Shown here in pieces: positions 17,967 to 26,326 of a stretch of 64,000 nucleotides of DNA (positions are counted from its first letter, which is position 1; every line of letters begins with the position of its first letter). The notes beneath the pieces were generated by a model, which was not told the DNA's origin, ran no database searches, and was given only the letters and a program-made list of their open reading frames with translations. The stretch is from Sphingopyxis sp. H050 (GTDB lineage Bacteria > Pseudomonadota > Alphaproteobacteria > Sphingomonadales > Sphingomonadaceae). The translations under genes and the position numbers were made by a program. The stretch spans positions 202,501-266,500 of the forward strand of contig NZ_LNRZ01000006.1 of NCBI RefSeq assembly GCF_001468265.1, in the 5' to 3' direction.

Positions 17967-17992
17967 AGATTCATCTTTCCGTCACAAATTGT

Positions 17993-18006
17993 TGACACTA
18001 ATGTCA
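17993..18006. promoter_or_regulatory. Palindromic operator-like site before thioesterase gene
   Basis: The 14-base site tgacactaatgtca is symmetric at 12 of 14 positions and ends 5 bases before ATG 18012. It occupies the place of the ribosome-binding site and includes a TTGACA-like box. Sites of this shape are typical for TetR-type regulators of acyl-CoA metabolism; the regulator is not in this window. The assignment is inference from symmetry and position. Confidence 0.5.
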
Positions 18007-18011
18007 GCGTT

Positions 18012-18422
18012 ATGACCGCAGCCTCGCTCCCCCACGATCACGCCATCGCCGTCGGCGCCGACGCGATCGATTTCATGGGGCATGTCAACAATGCCCATTA
18101 TCTGAGCTGGGTGCAGGATGCGGTGCTCGCGCACTGGCGCAAGATCGCGCCGCCCGAGGCGGTCGCGGCGCATCTGTGGGTCGCGCTGAAGCACGAGATC
18201 ACCTACCGCCGCCCCGCCTTTCTCGACGATCAGGTCATCGCGACCGTGATCCTGGAAAAGGTCCAGGGCGCGCGCGCCTTTTACGAGACGATCATCAAGC
18301 GCGGCGAAGATGTGCTGGCCGAGGTGAAGTCGAGCTGGTGCTGCATCGACGCAGAGACGCTGCGCCCGGCGCGGCTCGCGAGCGATGTCATCGCGCGCTT
18401 CTTCCCGGGCGAGAAGGGCTAA
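18012..18422 (+). CDS. Acyl-CoA thioesterase, 4HBT hotdog family
   Basis: The 136-residue protein is a single hotdog domain. It carries the 4HBT-type signature DFMGHVNNAHYLSWVQDA, with the catalytic Asp and His/Asn region, followed by HEITYRRPAFLDDQVIAT. These enzymes cleave acyl-CoA or related thioesters in the cytoplasm. It is the second thioesterase in the window and a different subfamily from the one at 700. A palindrome overlaps its leader. The gene stands alone. Confidence 0.9.
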   Translation: MTAASLPHDHAIAVGADAIDFMGHVNNAHYLSWVQDAVLAHWRKIAPPEAVAAHLWVALKHEITYRRPAFLDDQVIATVILEKVQGARAFYETIIKRGEDVLAEVKSSWCCIDAETLRPARLASDVIARFFPGEKG

Positions 18423-18498
18423 GCCGCCAACTTCGCCGGAGTGCCGGCGCTGTTGCCTGCCCTGGTCAGCGCTGCGCCGGGAGGGGACCTTACTTGTC

Positions 18499-18576
18499 CG
18501 TCATCCCGGCGAAGGCCGGGATCTCACCCTCTCGGATTTGCGCACCGGCGAGATCCCGGCCTTCGCCGGGATGACG
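18499..18576. repeat. 27-bp perfect inverted repeat
   Basis: The left arm 18499-18525 (cgtcatcccggcgaagg...) and right arm 18550-18576 (ending cgccgggatgacg) are exact reverse complements around a 24-nt loop. The arms themselves contain a smaller palindrome (cccggcgaaggccggg). It is 76 bp after the thioesterase stop. It looks like a mobile palindromic repeat that may double as a terminator. Confidence 0.85.
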
Positions 18577-18585
18577 ACAAAAGAT

Positions 18586-18829
18586 AAATCCTCCCTGTCG
18601 CGCAGCGATGGGGAGGGGGGAGTGCAGGGTTGGATTGCCCCCGGCAATCCAAGTCCAGTCCGGGGACTGGACGACCCAGCACTCCGCCGGAGGGCGTGGT
18701 GGAGGGGCCCCGACGCTGCGCCATCGCCCCTCCGTCAGCGCTGCGCCCGAGGCGCAGTTTATCCTGAGCGCCTGCAAGGCAGTCGAAGGGCGCTGCCACC
18801 TCCCCATCGCTTCGCGACAGGGAGGATTT
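18586..18829. repeat. 244-bp element with 31-bp inverted ends
   Basis: The ends 18586-18616 and 18799-18829 are reverse complements with a single mismatch (aaatcctccctgtcgcgc... against ...gcgacagggaggattt). A degraded relative lies at 11951-12074. Inside is a module with tttatcctgagcgcctgcaa that is also seen near 6378-6410. No gene is present. It fills most of the 515-bp gap between the thioesterase and P450 genes; nothing recognisable remains in 18830-18937. Confidence 0.8.
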
Positions 18830-18937
18830 AAACGGCCGCAATCGGTCGTTTTCCGACACTCCCACGTTTCGGTTCGCGTCCAACGAGGTCGGTAGGGCGC
18901 CTTGCGATCCTTAGCCGGCACGGTGCTCCATTCGAAC

Positions 18938-20224
18938 CTAGGCCGCCGCGAACCGGATCGGCAGGCGCTTCAGGCCGCCGACGAATACCGATTCGACCCG
19001 CGCGGGCTCGCCCGTCAGTTCGAGGCTTTTGAGCCGCGGCAGCAATTCCTCCATCAGGATGCCCATCTCCATCCGGGCCAGATGCTGGCCGAGGCAGACA
19101 TGCGCGCCGAAGCCGAAGGCGATCTGCTGGTTCTTCTCGCGGTCGGGATCGAAGGTGAAGGGGTCGCCAAAGACATCCTCGTCGCGGTTGCCCGAAACAT
19201 AGTTCAGCATCAGCCAGTCGCCCTCGCGGATCGTCTGCCCGCCGATCTCGACATCCTCCCTGGCGCTGCGCATGAAATGCTGGACCGGGGTGGTCCAGCG
19301 GATCGCCTCCTCGATCAGCCCCGCCTTGTCGCTCTCCGCATCGCGGAAGCGTTCGAACAGCGCCGGGTTCCTCGCCAGTTCCATGATCGCGCCCGCGGTC
19401 GAGGCACTGGTCGTGTCGTGACCCGCGGTCGCGATGATCATATAATAGCCGGCGAGTTCGCGGTCGGGGATCTGCTCGCCGCCGACCATCGCGTTGGCGA
19501 TGACGGTCGCAATATCCTCGCGCGGGTTGCTGCGCCGGTCGGCGGTCAGCTCGCGGAAATAATTTTCGAAATCGGCGATGACATAGTGAAGCATCGCGAT
19601 CGCCTGTTCGGCGCTGGTGATCGCCTCGCGGCTGCGGTTGAGTTCGGGGTCGGTCGAGCCGAACAATTGCTGCGTCAGCATCAGCATCCGCGGCTCGTCC
19701 TCGGGCGGCACGCCGAGGATATCCATGATCACGCGCAGCGGATAATGCGCCGCGACGTCGCGTGCAAAATCGATCTCGCCGTCGCCGGCCAGCATCCGGT
19801 CGACCGTCTCGCGCGCCAGATGCCGGATGCGGTCTTCGACGATCTTCAAATTCTTCGGCATGAACCAGCTCTGCGTCAGCAGCCGGTATTTCATATGGTC
19901 GGGCGCATCCATCTGGACGAGCGAGCGGATGAGGTGCCCGTCGCCCCCCGGCGTCGCGGCGCGCGCCAGCGCCTCGCCGTCGCGATTGGTCAGCACGGTC
20001 GGGCGAATGCCGTTGGCGAAGCGCTGCGGGTCGCGGCTGATCGCCATGATGTCGGCGTGGCGCGTCACCAGCCAGAAGGGGTCGTGGTCGGGATTCTCCG
20101 CAACCGCCAGCGGTGCGTTGGCGCGCGCCCATGCCAATTGTCGATGCAGCCCGTCCCAGTCGCCGTAAGCGGCGGGATCGACGACGGCGGCGGATACCTC
20201 TCCAGGCAATATAGGTTTTGTCAT
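18938..20224 (-). CDS. Cytochrome P450 monooxygenase, soluble bacterial type
   Basis: The 428-residue protein has all P450 landmarks: the I-helix oxygen-binding AGHDTTS, the K-helix ExxR (EEAIRW), and the heme loop FGFGAHVCLGQHLAR with heme ligand Cys377. It lacks a membrane anchor. The sequence style (MDAPDHMKYRLLTQSWFMP) resembles the CYP108/CYP111-like alphaproteobacterial groups that oxidise terpenes or steroid-like substrates, but the substrate cannot be assigned. No ferredoxin or reductase gene is adjacent. ATG 20224 was preferred to the frame opening at 20299. The globin-like gene ends 55 bp upstream. Confidence 0.93.
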   Translation of the reverse strand: MTKPILPGEVSAAVVDPAAYGDWDGLHRQLAWARANAPLAVAENPDHDPFWLVTRHADIMAISRDPQRFANGIRPTVLTNRDGEALARAATPGGDGHLIRSLVQMDAPDHMKYRLLTQSWFMPKNLKIVEDRIRHLARETVDRMLAGDGEIDFARDVAAHYPLRVIMDILGVPPEDEPRMLMLTQQLFGSTDPELNRSREAITSAEQAIAMLHYVIADFENYFRELTADRRSNPREDIATVIANAMVGGEQIPDRELAGYYMIIATAGHDTTSASTAGAIMELARNPALFERFRDAESDKAGLIEEAIRWTTPVQHFMRSAREDVEIGGQTIREGDWLMLNYVSGNRDEDVFGDPFTFDPDREKNQQIAFGFGAHVCLGQHLARMEMGILMEELLPRLKSLELTGEPARVESVFVGGLKRLPIRFAAA

Positions 20225-20279
20225 GCAACCCAAGCTGCCGCGATTCGCGGCGTTTGTCGAGCCGGTAGACGCGATGGCG

Positions 20280-20717
20280 TCAGGCGCGCTGCGGCGCACC
20301 GGCCGGCATCGCCTCGGCCCATTCGGCGCGCGCCTTGCGGATCATGGCTTTGAGCGCGTCGGCGTTCCGCGCCCACGCCGCGGCTGCTTCGGCGCTCCAC
20401 GCGGCCCCGGCAGCGACGCCCAGCTCCTCGACCGTCATGTCGATGAAGGCGTCATATTCGGCGATCGGCAGCGCGCCGTAGCTGCGATGGGTGAAGACCA
20501 GCTCGGCGACGAGCGGCCAGACCCAGCTCTCGCCCGTCGCCAGCCCGAACATCATCTGCAGCGTCTCGTCGGTCATCCGCCGCGACGCGGCGTCGACCGA
20601 GATGAAGCTCGGTCGCCGCTCCGGAAAGGCGGCGAAGAAGCGCTCGAACAGCGGGATACGAATGTCCGCGTCGGCGGCAGCGATCAGGCTCGCTTCCATC
20701 GACGCGGCGTCGCTCAT
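20280..20717 (-). CDS. Globin-like protein
   Basis: The 145-residue protein matches the globin layout: an N-terminal helix pair with [15 protein letters not shown], a helical middle, the putative proximal His in [19 protein letters not shown], and a G-H helix end with [20 protein letters not shown]. This resembles the end of flavohemoglobin globin domains. Its ATG overlaps the stop of the HerA-like gene (ATGA), and the P450 gene follows, so the three are probably one operon. A heme-binding or oxygen/NO-sensing role is inferred. The distal residue is not obvious. Confidence 0.7.
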   Translation of the reverse strand: MSDAASMEASLIAAADADIRIPLFERFFAAFPERRPSFISVDAASRRMTDETLQMMFGLATGESWVWPLVAELVFTHRSYGALPIAEYDAFIDMTVEELGVAAGAAWSAEAAAAWARNADALKAMIRKARAEWAEAMPAGAPQRA

Positions 20718-22309
20718 TTGAACAGGCTGCCCAAAATGCCGCGCATCAGCTGGCCGCCAAACTTGCCCGCGACCTGCCGACCGAGGCTGGTCGCCGCGGA
20801 GCGTGCCGCCGATTGCATCATCTTGTCGGCGAAGCTCGGCTTCGCGGCCTCGCGCGCCGCGGCCTTTTCCTGCTGCAGGCGCACACGCTCTTCGGCCGCC
20901 TTGCGCTTCGCCTCTTCCTTCGCGGCGATCGCCGCCTGCTTGTCGGCCTCGGCCTGCGCCTTGGCCTCGATCGCGGCCGCTTGCGCCTGCTCGGCCTTGG
21001 CGGCGAGCAATTCCTCGGCGCTTTCGCGGTCGACGGCGGTGTCATATTTGCCCTCGACCGGCGAGATCGACTTGATGATCGCGCGCTCCTTGGCGTCGAG
21101 CGGACCGGCCCGCGAGCAGGGCGCCTTGATCAGCGTGCGTTCGACCGGCGACGGCGCGCCGTCGGCCATCAGCAACGAGACGAGCGCCTCGCCGACCTTG
21201 AGCTCGGTGATCTCGCGCGCCACATCGACCTTGGGGTTGGGGCGGAAGGTATCGGCGGCGGCCTTCACCGCCTTCTGGTCACGCGGGGTGAAGGCGCGGA
21301 GCGCATGCTGGACGCGGTTGCCGAGCTGGCCGGCGATCGTTTCGGGGACGTCGATCGGGTTCTGCGTCACGAAATAGACGCCGACGCCCTTCGAGCGGAT
21401 CAGGCGCACGACCTGCTCGATCTTCTCGGTCAGCGCGGGCGGCGCGTCGTCGAACAGCAGATGCGCCTCGTCGAAGAAGAAGACGAGCTTCGGCTTGTCG
21501 GGGTCGCCGACCTCGGGAAGCGTCTCGAACATTTCGCTGAGCAGCCAGAGCAGGAAGGTCGCATACAGCTTCGGGCTGGCCATCAGCTTGTCGGCGGCGA
21601 GGATGTTCACATAGCCGCGGCCATTTTCATCGACGCGGATCATGTCCTGAATGTCGAGCGCGGGCTCGCCGAAGAAATGGTCGCCGCCCTGCGTTTCGAG
21701 CGTCAGCAACTGGCGCTGGATCGTGCCGACCGTCGCCTTCGACACATTGCCATATTTGGTGGTGAGTTCGTCGGCGTTTTCCGCACACCAGGCGAGCATC
21801 GCCTGCAAGTCGCCCAGGTCGAGCAGCAGCAGATTCTGTTCGTCGGCGACGCGAAAGGCGATCGCGAGCACGCCTTCCTGCACTTCGTTGAGCCCCATCA
21901 GCCGCGCGAGCAGCAGCGGCCCCATCTCGGAAATCGTCGTGCGGATCGGGTGGCCCTGATCGCCGAACAGGTCCCAAAAGATCACCGGATTGTCGTGATA
22001 GGCCCAGCCGGCATCGCCGATCTCGGCGGCGCGCGCGGCAAAAATCTCGTGCATCTTCGACGTCGGGCTGCCCGCCATCGCCATGCCCGACAGATCGCCC
22101 TTCACGTCGGCGACGAAGACCGGGACGCCGACCGCCGAAAAGCCTTCGGCCAGCCCCTGCAAGGTCACCGTCTTGCCGGTGCCGGTCGCGCCCGCGATCA
22201 GGCCGTGGCGATTCGCGCGCTTCAGCACCAGCGACTGCCGCGGCCCGTCGGGGGCTCCGCCGCCGCCGAGGCCGATGTAGATTTCGGTCGCTTCGCTGCC
22301 GTCGCTCAC
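20714..22309 (-). CDS. HerA-like DNA-translocase ATPase (DUF853)
   Basis: The 531-residue protein is a DUF853/HerA-type P-loop ATPase. Walker A is GATGTGKT (40-47), Walker B is in [13 protein letters not shown], and the sensor region is [12 protein letters not shown]. The C-terminal 120 residues form an Ala/Glu/Lys-rich coiled coil ([19 protein letters not shown]). Family members resemble HerA and FtsK DNA pumps, but DUF853 proteins have no settled role. GTG 22309 follows GGAGGA at ideal spacing. It heads an operon with the globin-like and P450 genes. Confidence 0.9.
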   Translation of the reverse strand: MSDGSEATEIYIGLGGGGAPDGPRQSLVLKRANRHGLIAGATGTGKTVTLQGLAEGFSAVGVPVFVADVKGDLSGMAMAGSPTSKMHEIFAARAAEIGDAGWAYHDNPVIFWDLFGDQGHPIRTTISEMGPLLLARLMGLNEVQEGVLAIAFRVADEQNLLLLDLGDLQAMLAWCAENADELTTKYGNVSKATVGTIQRQLLTLETQGGDHFFGEPALDIQDMIRVDENGRGYVNILAADKLMASPKLYATFLLWLLSEMFETLPEVGDPDKPKLVFFFDEAHLLFDDAPPALTEKIEQVVRLIRSKGVGVYFVTQNPIDVPETIAGQLGNRVQHALRAFTPRDQKAVKAAADTFRPNPKVDVAREITELKVGEALVSLLMADGAPSPVERTLIKAPCSRAGPLDAKERAIIKSISPVEGKYDTAVDRESAEELLAAKAEQAQAAAIEAKAQAEADKQAAIAAKEEAKRKAAEERVRLQQEKAAAREAAKPSFADKMMQSAARSAATSLGRQVAGKFGGQLMRGILGSLFK

Positions 22310-22665
22310 TGCGCATTCCTCCACTCTGGCCACCCGCTCCAAAGTCTAGAACGGAGGGGCAGGCCAGGCAATCGCCAAACCGGTCCCGATGCGACGGGAA
22401 ATGGCACAAAACTGCCCAACTTCACTCGCGAATCGCCGTTTCGCTCGCGCGCGGCGGAGCGTAACGAGACCGGAGCCATACAAGCCCCGCATGCATCGAT
22501 CGAAATTGTGTCTTTAGGGGCTTTGACGGCACCGACATGGCGTGCCGGTGCAGCAGGGCGACGGGAAACATCGACGGGAGAATGCCGGATCATCCGACAG
22601 GGTAGATCACGCCGAAATATTTTAGGAAAGCGCTTTCGAAGCGTCCCGACCGAGAGCCTGGGCCA
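22310..22665. other. 356-bp gap, no gene seen
   Basis: This stretch lies between the start of the HerA-like gene and the end of ridA, both leftward. It must hold the promoter of the HerA-globin-P450 operon. I see no convincing reading frame, long palindrome or terminator in it. Confidence 0.5.
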
Positions 22666-23034
22666 TCATGTTTCTGCAGTCGCGATCGCGTCGATCTCGA
22701 TTGCGAAGCCGAAGTGCAGCGGGCCGGTCGACACCACGGTCCGCGCCGGACGCGCCGCGCCGAAAAATGCGCGATAGGCCGCGTCGATTTCGCCCCAGTC
22801 GTTCATGTCGGTCAGATAGACCGTCGTCCTGACCACTTGCGCGGGGCCGACCCCCGCGCTTTCGAGCACGGCCTTCAGATTCGCGAGCGCCTGTTCGGTC
22901 TGCACCCTGACCGACGCCGCCGCCAGCGAGGTATCGCGGCCGGGCCGGAACGGCAGCTGCCCCGACACGAAGACGAGGCCGCCGCCGATCACGAAGGGCG
23001 AATAATGGGGGCCGTCGGCATTCCGCGATGTCAT
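22666..23034 (-). CDS. RidA family protein (enamine/imine deaminase type)
   Basis: The 122-residue protein has the RidA/YjgF fold: HYSPFVIGGGLVFVSGQLPF near the N-terminus, QTEQALANLKAVLESAG in the helix and RTTVYLTDMNDWGEIDAAYR. The C-terminal strand has GFAIEIDAIA. The substrate-binding arginine of RidA sits in the motif before the C-terminal strands; here PARTVVSTGPL supplies one. Such proteins hydrolyse reactive enamines or imines. ATG 23034 has GGAGAG upstream. It lies 54 bp after a VOC gene on the same strand. Confidence 0.9.
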   Translation of the reverse strand: MTSRNADGPHYSPFVIGGGLVFVSGQLPFRPGRDTSLAAASVRVQTEQALANLKAVLESAGVGPAQVVRTTVYLTDMNDWGEIDAAYRAFFGAARPARTVVSTGPLHFGFAIEIDAIATAET

Positions 23035-23088
23035 CCGCACTCTCCAAAGCTGGTGCGGATGACCTATCACGTCCGATGCGCGCCGCCA

Positions 23089-23457
23089 TCACCCCATGAC
23101 GAAGGCGTTGAGCTTGTTGCCGTCGGGGTCGCGGAAATAGCCCGCATAAAAACCCTCGCCGCGCGGTCCCGGCGGGCCTTCGCAGCTGCCGCCGTTGGCC
23201 AGCGCAAGGTCGTAAAGGCGCTGCACCTGCGCTTCGTCCTTCGCCTCCAGCGCCACCATCACGCCGTTGCCCACGCTTGCGGCATTGCCGTCGAAGGGTT
23301 TGGTCAATCCGATCCCGGCGGCGGCGCCCGGTTTGCCCCACGCGATGAACCCGTCGAATTCCATCATCCGCGGCGTATCGAGCTCGCCCGCGATCGCGTC
23401 GTAAAAGACCGCCGCCTTGGCGAGGTCGTTGGTTCCCAGCGTCACATATCCGATCAT
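23089..23457 (-). CDS. VOC family protein (glyoxalase/dioxygenase fold)
   Basis: The 122-residue protein is one vicinal-oxygen-chelate unit: MIGYVTLGTNDLAKAAVFYDAIAGELD at the start and GYFRDPDGNKLNAFV at the end. The end motif is typical of glyoxalase-like members. Metal ligands are partly conserved, but the reaction cannot be named from sequence. It precedes ridA on the same strand, and both may deal with reactive metabolites. Confidence 0.88.
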   Translation of the reverse strand: MIGYVTLGTNDLAKAAVFYDAIAGELDTPRMMEFDGFIAWGKPGAAAGIGLTKPFDGNAASVGNGVMVALEAKDEAQVQRLYDLALANGGSCEGPPGPRGEGFYAGYFRDPDGNKLNAFVMG

Positions 23458-23516
23458 CTGCCTTCTCCCGACTCGTGGTTATGCGAACATAATAGGAACA
23501 TTGTGCCCGACAGGCA

Positions 23517-23551
23517 AAGAAAAAGGCGCCGGGGCCAAAGCCCGCGGCGCC
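23517..23551 (-). terminator. Intrinsic terminator of degP
   Basis: Read on the minus strand, a GC-rich hairpin (GGCGCCGCGGGC, TTTG loop, GCCCCGGCGCC) is followed by TTTTTCTTT. It begins about 20 bases after the degP stop. The U-run and strong stem fit a rho-independent terminator; the same stem preceded by A's could also serve in the opposite direction. Confidence 0.85.
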
Positions 23552-23572
23552 TTTTCTATTCGATGGCGACAC

Positions 23573-25075
23573 TTAGCGCTTGATGCGCAGCGCCACGTCG
23601 GCCGAGGGACCCCCGCGGCGCAGGATTTCGACCAATATGGCCTCGCGCCCGGCCGCCTTGGTTGCAGCGACGACCTTCGCCAGCGCGTCGGCAGTCGCCA
23701 CCGGGGTGCGGTTGGTCCCCGCACTGAGGATCACGTCACCGCGGCGGAGGCCCTTGCGGCCCGCGTCGCTGTTCGCCGAGACCGAGGCGATCACCAGACC
23801 CTTGGTTCCGGCATCGACGCCCACCGAGCGTGCAATGTCGGCCGTCAGCGGCAGCACCGCGAGACCCAGTTCATTCTGGATCGCGGTGTCGGCGGCGCCG
23901 GTCGGATCGTCGGGCGTCGCCTGTTCGTCCTCGGGGTCGAAAGCGGCCTGTGCCTGATCCGCCGAAGCCGGGCGCGTGCCGACCACGGCATAGAGCGTCA
24001 GCGTCTTGCCATCGCGAATCACCTCGAGCGGAATGCGCGTCCCCGGTTTGATGCGGGCGACGATGTAGGACAGCGTCTGCTGCGGCGAGACGTCCTTGCC
24101 ATTGACCTTGGTCACGACGTCGCCGCGCTTCAGCCCGGCCTTGTCGCCCGCCTCGCCCGGCTCGATCCGGCCGATGCGTTCGCCGCGGTCCTTGGGCAGG
24201 CCCAGCGCCGCCGCCATATCCTCGTCGACCGGCGTGATGCCGATGCCCAGATAGCCGCGCTCGACGGCCTGACCGGCGCGCAGCGCCTCGATCACCGGGA
24301 TCGCGGCGTCGGCGGGAATGGCGAAATTGACGCCGATATTGGCGCCGACCGGCGAGATCAGCATATTGTTGATACCGACGACATTGCCCTGCAGGTCGAA
24401 CAGCGGCCCGCCCGAATTGCCGCGGTTGATCGCGGTATCGGTCTGGATGTAGCGGTCATAGGCGCCGCCCTGCCCCAGGTTGCGCTGCACCGCCGAGATG
24501 ATGCCCGCGGTCACGGTCGAACCGAGGCCCAGCGGATTGCCGATCGCGACGACCCAGTCGCCGACGCGCGCGTCGCTGCCGGTGGCGAATTTGACGAACG
24601 GCAGCCCCGTCGCCTCGATCTTGAGCAGTGCGAGGTCGGACGCGACGTCGCGGCCGACGATCTTGGCCTTATATTCCTTGCTGTTGGTCAGCGTGACCGT
24701 GACCTCGTTCACCGCCTCGCCGCGCGGTCCGCCCGATACGACATGGTTGTTGGTGACGATATAGCCGTCGGCCGAGATCAGGAAGCCCGAGCCGCCGCCC
24801 TGCTGTTCCTGCGTGATCGGCTCGCGCGTGCCGGCGAACGGGTTCAGCCGGACGCCGAGCGTGACCTCCTGCTTGGTCGAGATGTTGACCACCGCGGGCT
24901 GAAGCTGTTCGACGAGGTCGGCGAAGCTTTCGGGCGCGCCGGCGCGCGGAACCGTCTTGGCGATCTCGCTTTTTTCATTTTGCGCGACCTGCGCGCCGAC
25001 GGGCGACTGGGTAACGAGCGCCAGCGCGGTGCCACCCACCAGCAGGGCCGAAGTGATGCCATATACGTAACGCAC
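23573..25075 (-). CDS. DegP/DegQ-type periplasmic serine protease
   Basis: The 500-residue protein degrades misfolded envelope proteins. It has an N-terminal signal/anchor (YVYGITSALLVGGTALA), the protease domain with triad His111 (TNNHVV), Asp147 (SDLALL) and Ser221 (RGNSGGPLF), and two PDZ domains (GYLGIGITPVDED; KGLVIASVSANSDAG with KGLRRGDVIL). GTG 25075 was chosen; the open frame extends 42 codons upstream only because it runs into the MITE-like element at 25109. It follows hflK-hflC on the same strand, the common alphaproteobacterial order. Confidence 0.95.
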   Translation of the reverse strand: MRYVYGITSALLVGGTALALVTQSPVGAQVAQNEKSEIAKTVPRAGAPESFADLVEQLQPAVVNISTKQEVTLGVRLNPFAGTREPITQEQQGGGSGFLISADGYIVTNNHVVSGGPRGEAVNEVTVTLTNSKEYKAKIVGRDVASDLALLKIEATGLPFVKFATGSDARVGDWVVAIGNPLGLGSTVTAGIISAVQRNLGQGGAYDRYIQTDTAINRGNSGGPLFDLQGNVVGINNMLISPVGANIGVNFAIPADAAIPVIEALRAGQAVERGYLGIGITPVDEDMAAALGLPKDRGERIGRIEPGEAGDKAGLKRGDVVTKVNGKDVSPQQTLSYIVARIKPGTRIPLEVIRDGKTLTLYAVVGTRPASADQAQAAFDPEDEQATPDDPTGAADTAIQNELGLAVLPLTADIARSVGVDAGTKGLVIASVSANSDAGRKGLRRGDVILSAGTNRTPVATADALAKVVAATKAAGREAILVEILRRGGPSADVALRIKR

Positions 25076-25108
25076 GATCGCAATTCCTTTTCTCTTGCGA
25101 AAAACTAG

Positions 25109-25374
25109 AGGGTCAGAACCCATGAAGAACTCGTTCGAGGCGGCGAAATGGCGAAGATATCGCCTTCGCGCGGCCGCCGCCGATGGTGGTTCCATCTGCA
25201 AGGCCGCGCGGAGGCGATATCGAAGCCATTTCGCCGTCCCTTCGGGATTTGGCCGATTTTGTCCATGGCTGCGTCAGCGAGCCTTGGAATATGCTCATAT
25301 GCCTGCGTCTCGCTTCCTTGCCCTGAACAAAATCGCCTCAAACCTCGAACGAGTTCTTCATGGGTTCTGACCCT
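25109..25374. mobile_element. MITE-like element, 266 bp, 32-bp perfect terminal inverted repeats
   Basis: The ends 25109-25140 (agggtcagaacccatg...) and 25343-25374 (...catgggttctgaccct) are perfect reverse complements over 32 bases. Inside, 25141-25175 and 25202-25236 form a second inverted repeat with 31 of 35 matching. No transposase is encoded, and no clear target duplication flanks the element. It sits between hflC and degP and supplies a false N-terminal extension to degP. GGGTCAGA-type ends resemble those of MITEs moved by REP-associated or IS200-like tyrosine transposases, which is inference. The remaining gap 25375-25471 shows nothing. Confidence 0.8.
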
Positions 25375-25471
25375 TTCCCCGGCAGCGGCTATCTGCTCAC
25401 CGGAGGCTGAACGACGTTTGAACATGAACGGCGGTTGCAAATGCCGTTCATCTGCCCTCGGCCCGGACCGA

Positions 25472-26326
25472 TCAGCCGCCGCTAAAGCGCTTCAGATATT
25501 CATTGTCGGGCGACAGGATGATCGACGTCCCGCCCCGGTTGTTTTCGCCGAGGAAGGTCTGGCGATAGCTCTGCATCGCGCGGTAGAAATCATAGAATTC
25601 GGGGTCCTTGCCAAAGCTGGCGGCATAGATGCGTGCCGCTTCACCGTCGGCGCCGCCGCGGATGATCTGCGCCTCCTTCTCGCCTTCGGCGCGGATGGTG
25701 ATCGCCTCCTGCTGGCGAGCGGTGCGCATGCGGTTGTACGCGGCCTCCAGCGTCGCGCCTTCGGGCAGGTCGGCGCGCTTGATGCGGACATCGATGATCT
25801 CGGCGCCATATTTGTTCGCCTCGCGGTTGAGCGCGACCTGGATATTGTCCATCACCGCGCCGCGCTCGGCGGACAGCAAGGTCGCGAAGGTCCGCTTGCC
25901 CAGTTCGTTGCGCAGCGACGAACCAAGGATGGTCGCGAGCTGCTGCTGCAACCGCTCTTCGGTGCGGATCGCGGTGTACATGCGCACCGGATTGGTGATG
26001 CGAAACCGCGCGAAGGCATCGACCTGCAGCCGCTGCTGGTCGGTCGACAGCACCTGCTGGCGCTCCATGTTCACGCCGAGAATGCGCTTGTCGATATATT
26101 GGATGCCGTCGGTGAAAGGCACGCGCAGCACGAGGCCCGCACCCGAGCGGCCGAAGTCCTCGCCGGGCTTGTAACGGTTCACGGTGCGCTCGATTTCGCC
26201 GAAGCGCAGGATCAGCGCCTGCTTGTCCTCGGGAACAATCGCCAGCGTTTGCGACAGGATGACAAGAAATACGAGCAGGCCGGCGATCAGCCGCAGCGGA
26301 TAGCGGAACAGGGAGTCGAACATCAC
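25472..26326 (-). CDS. hflC: HflC, FtsH protease modulator (SPFH/band 7)
   Basis: HflC pairs with HflK in a membrane complex that encloses and modulates the FtsH protease. The 284-residue protein has one N-terminal membrane helix (YPLRLIAGLLVFLVILSQ), the band 7 domain starting at EDKQALILRFGEIERTV, and a helical region (GATLEAAYNRMRTARQQEA). Its ATG overlaps the hflK stop (ATGA). The end carries a short polar tail. Length and order match the family. Confidence 0.95.
   Translation of the reverse strand: MMFDSLFRYPLRLIAGLLVFLVILSQTLAIVPEDKQALILRFGEIERTVNRYKPGEDFGRSGAGLVLRVPFTDGIQYIDKRILGVNMERQQVLSTDQQRLQVDAFARFRITNPVRMYTAIRTEERLQQQLATILGSSLRNELGKRTFATLLSAERGAVMDNIQVALNREANKYGAEIIDVRIKRADLPEGATLEAAYNRMRTARQQEAITIRAEGEKEAQIIRGGADGEAARIYAASFGKDPEFYDFYRAMQSYRQTFLGENNRGGTSIILSPDNEYLKRFSGG

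Noticed and set aside
23573..25201. An extended DegP starting at 25201
   Set aside because: The extra 42 codons lie mostly in the MITE-like element; the signal/anchor begins at GTG 25075.
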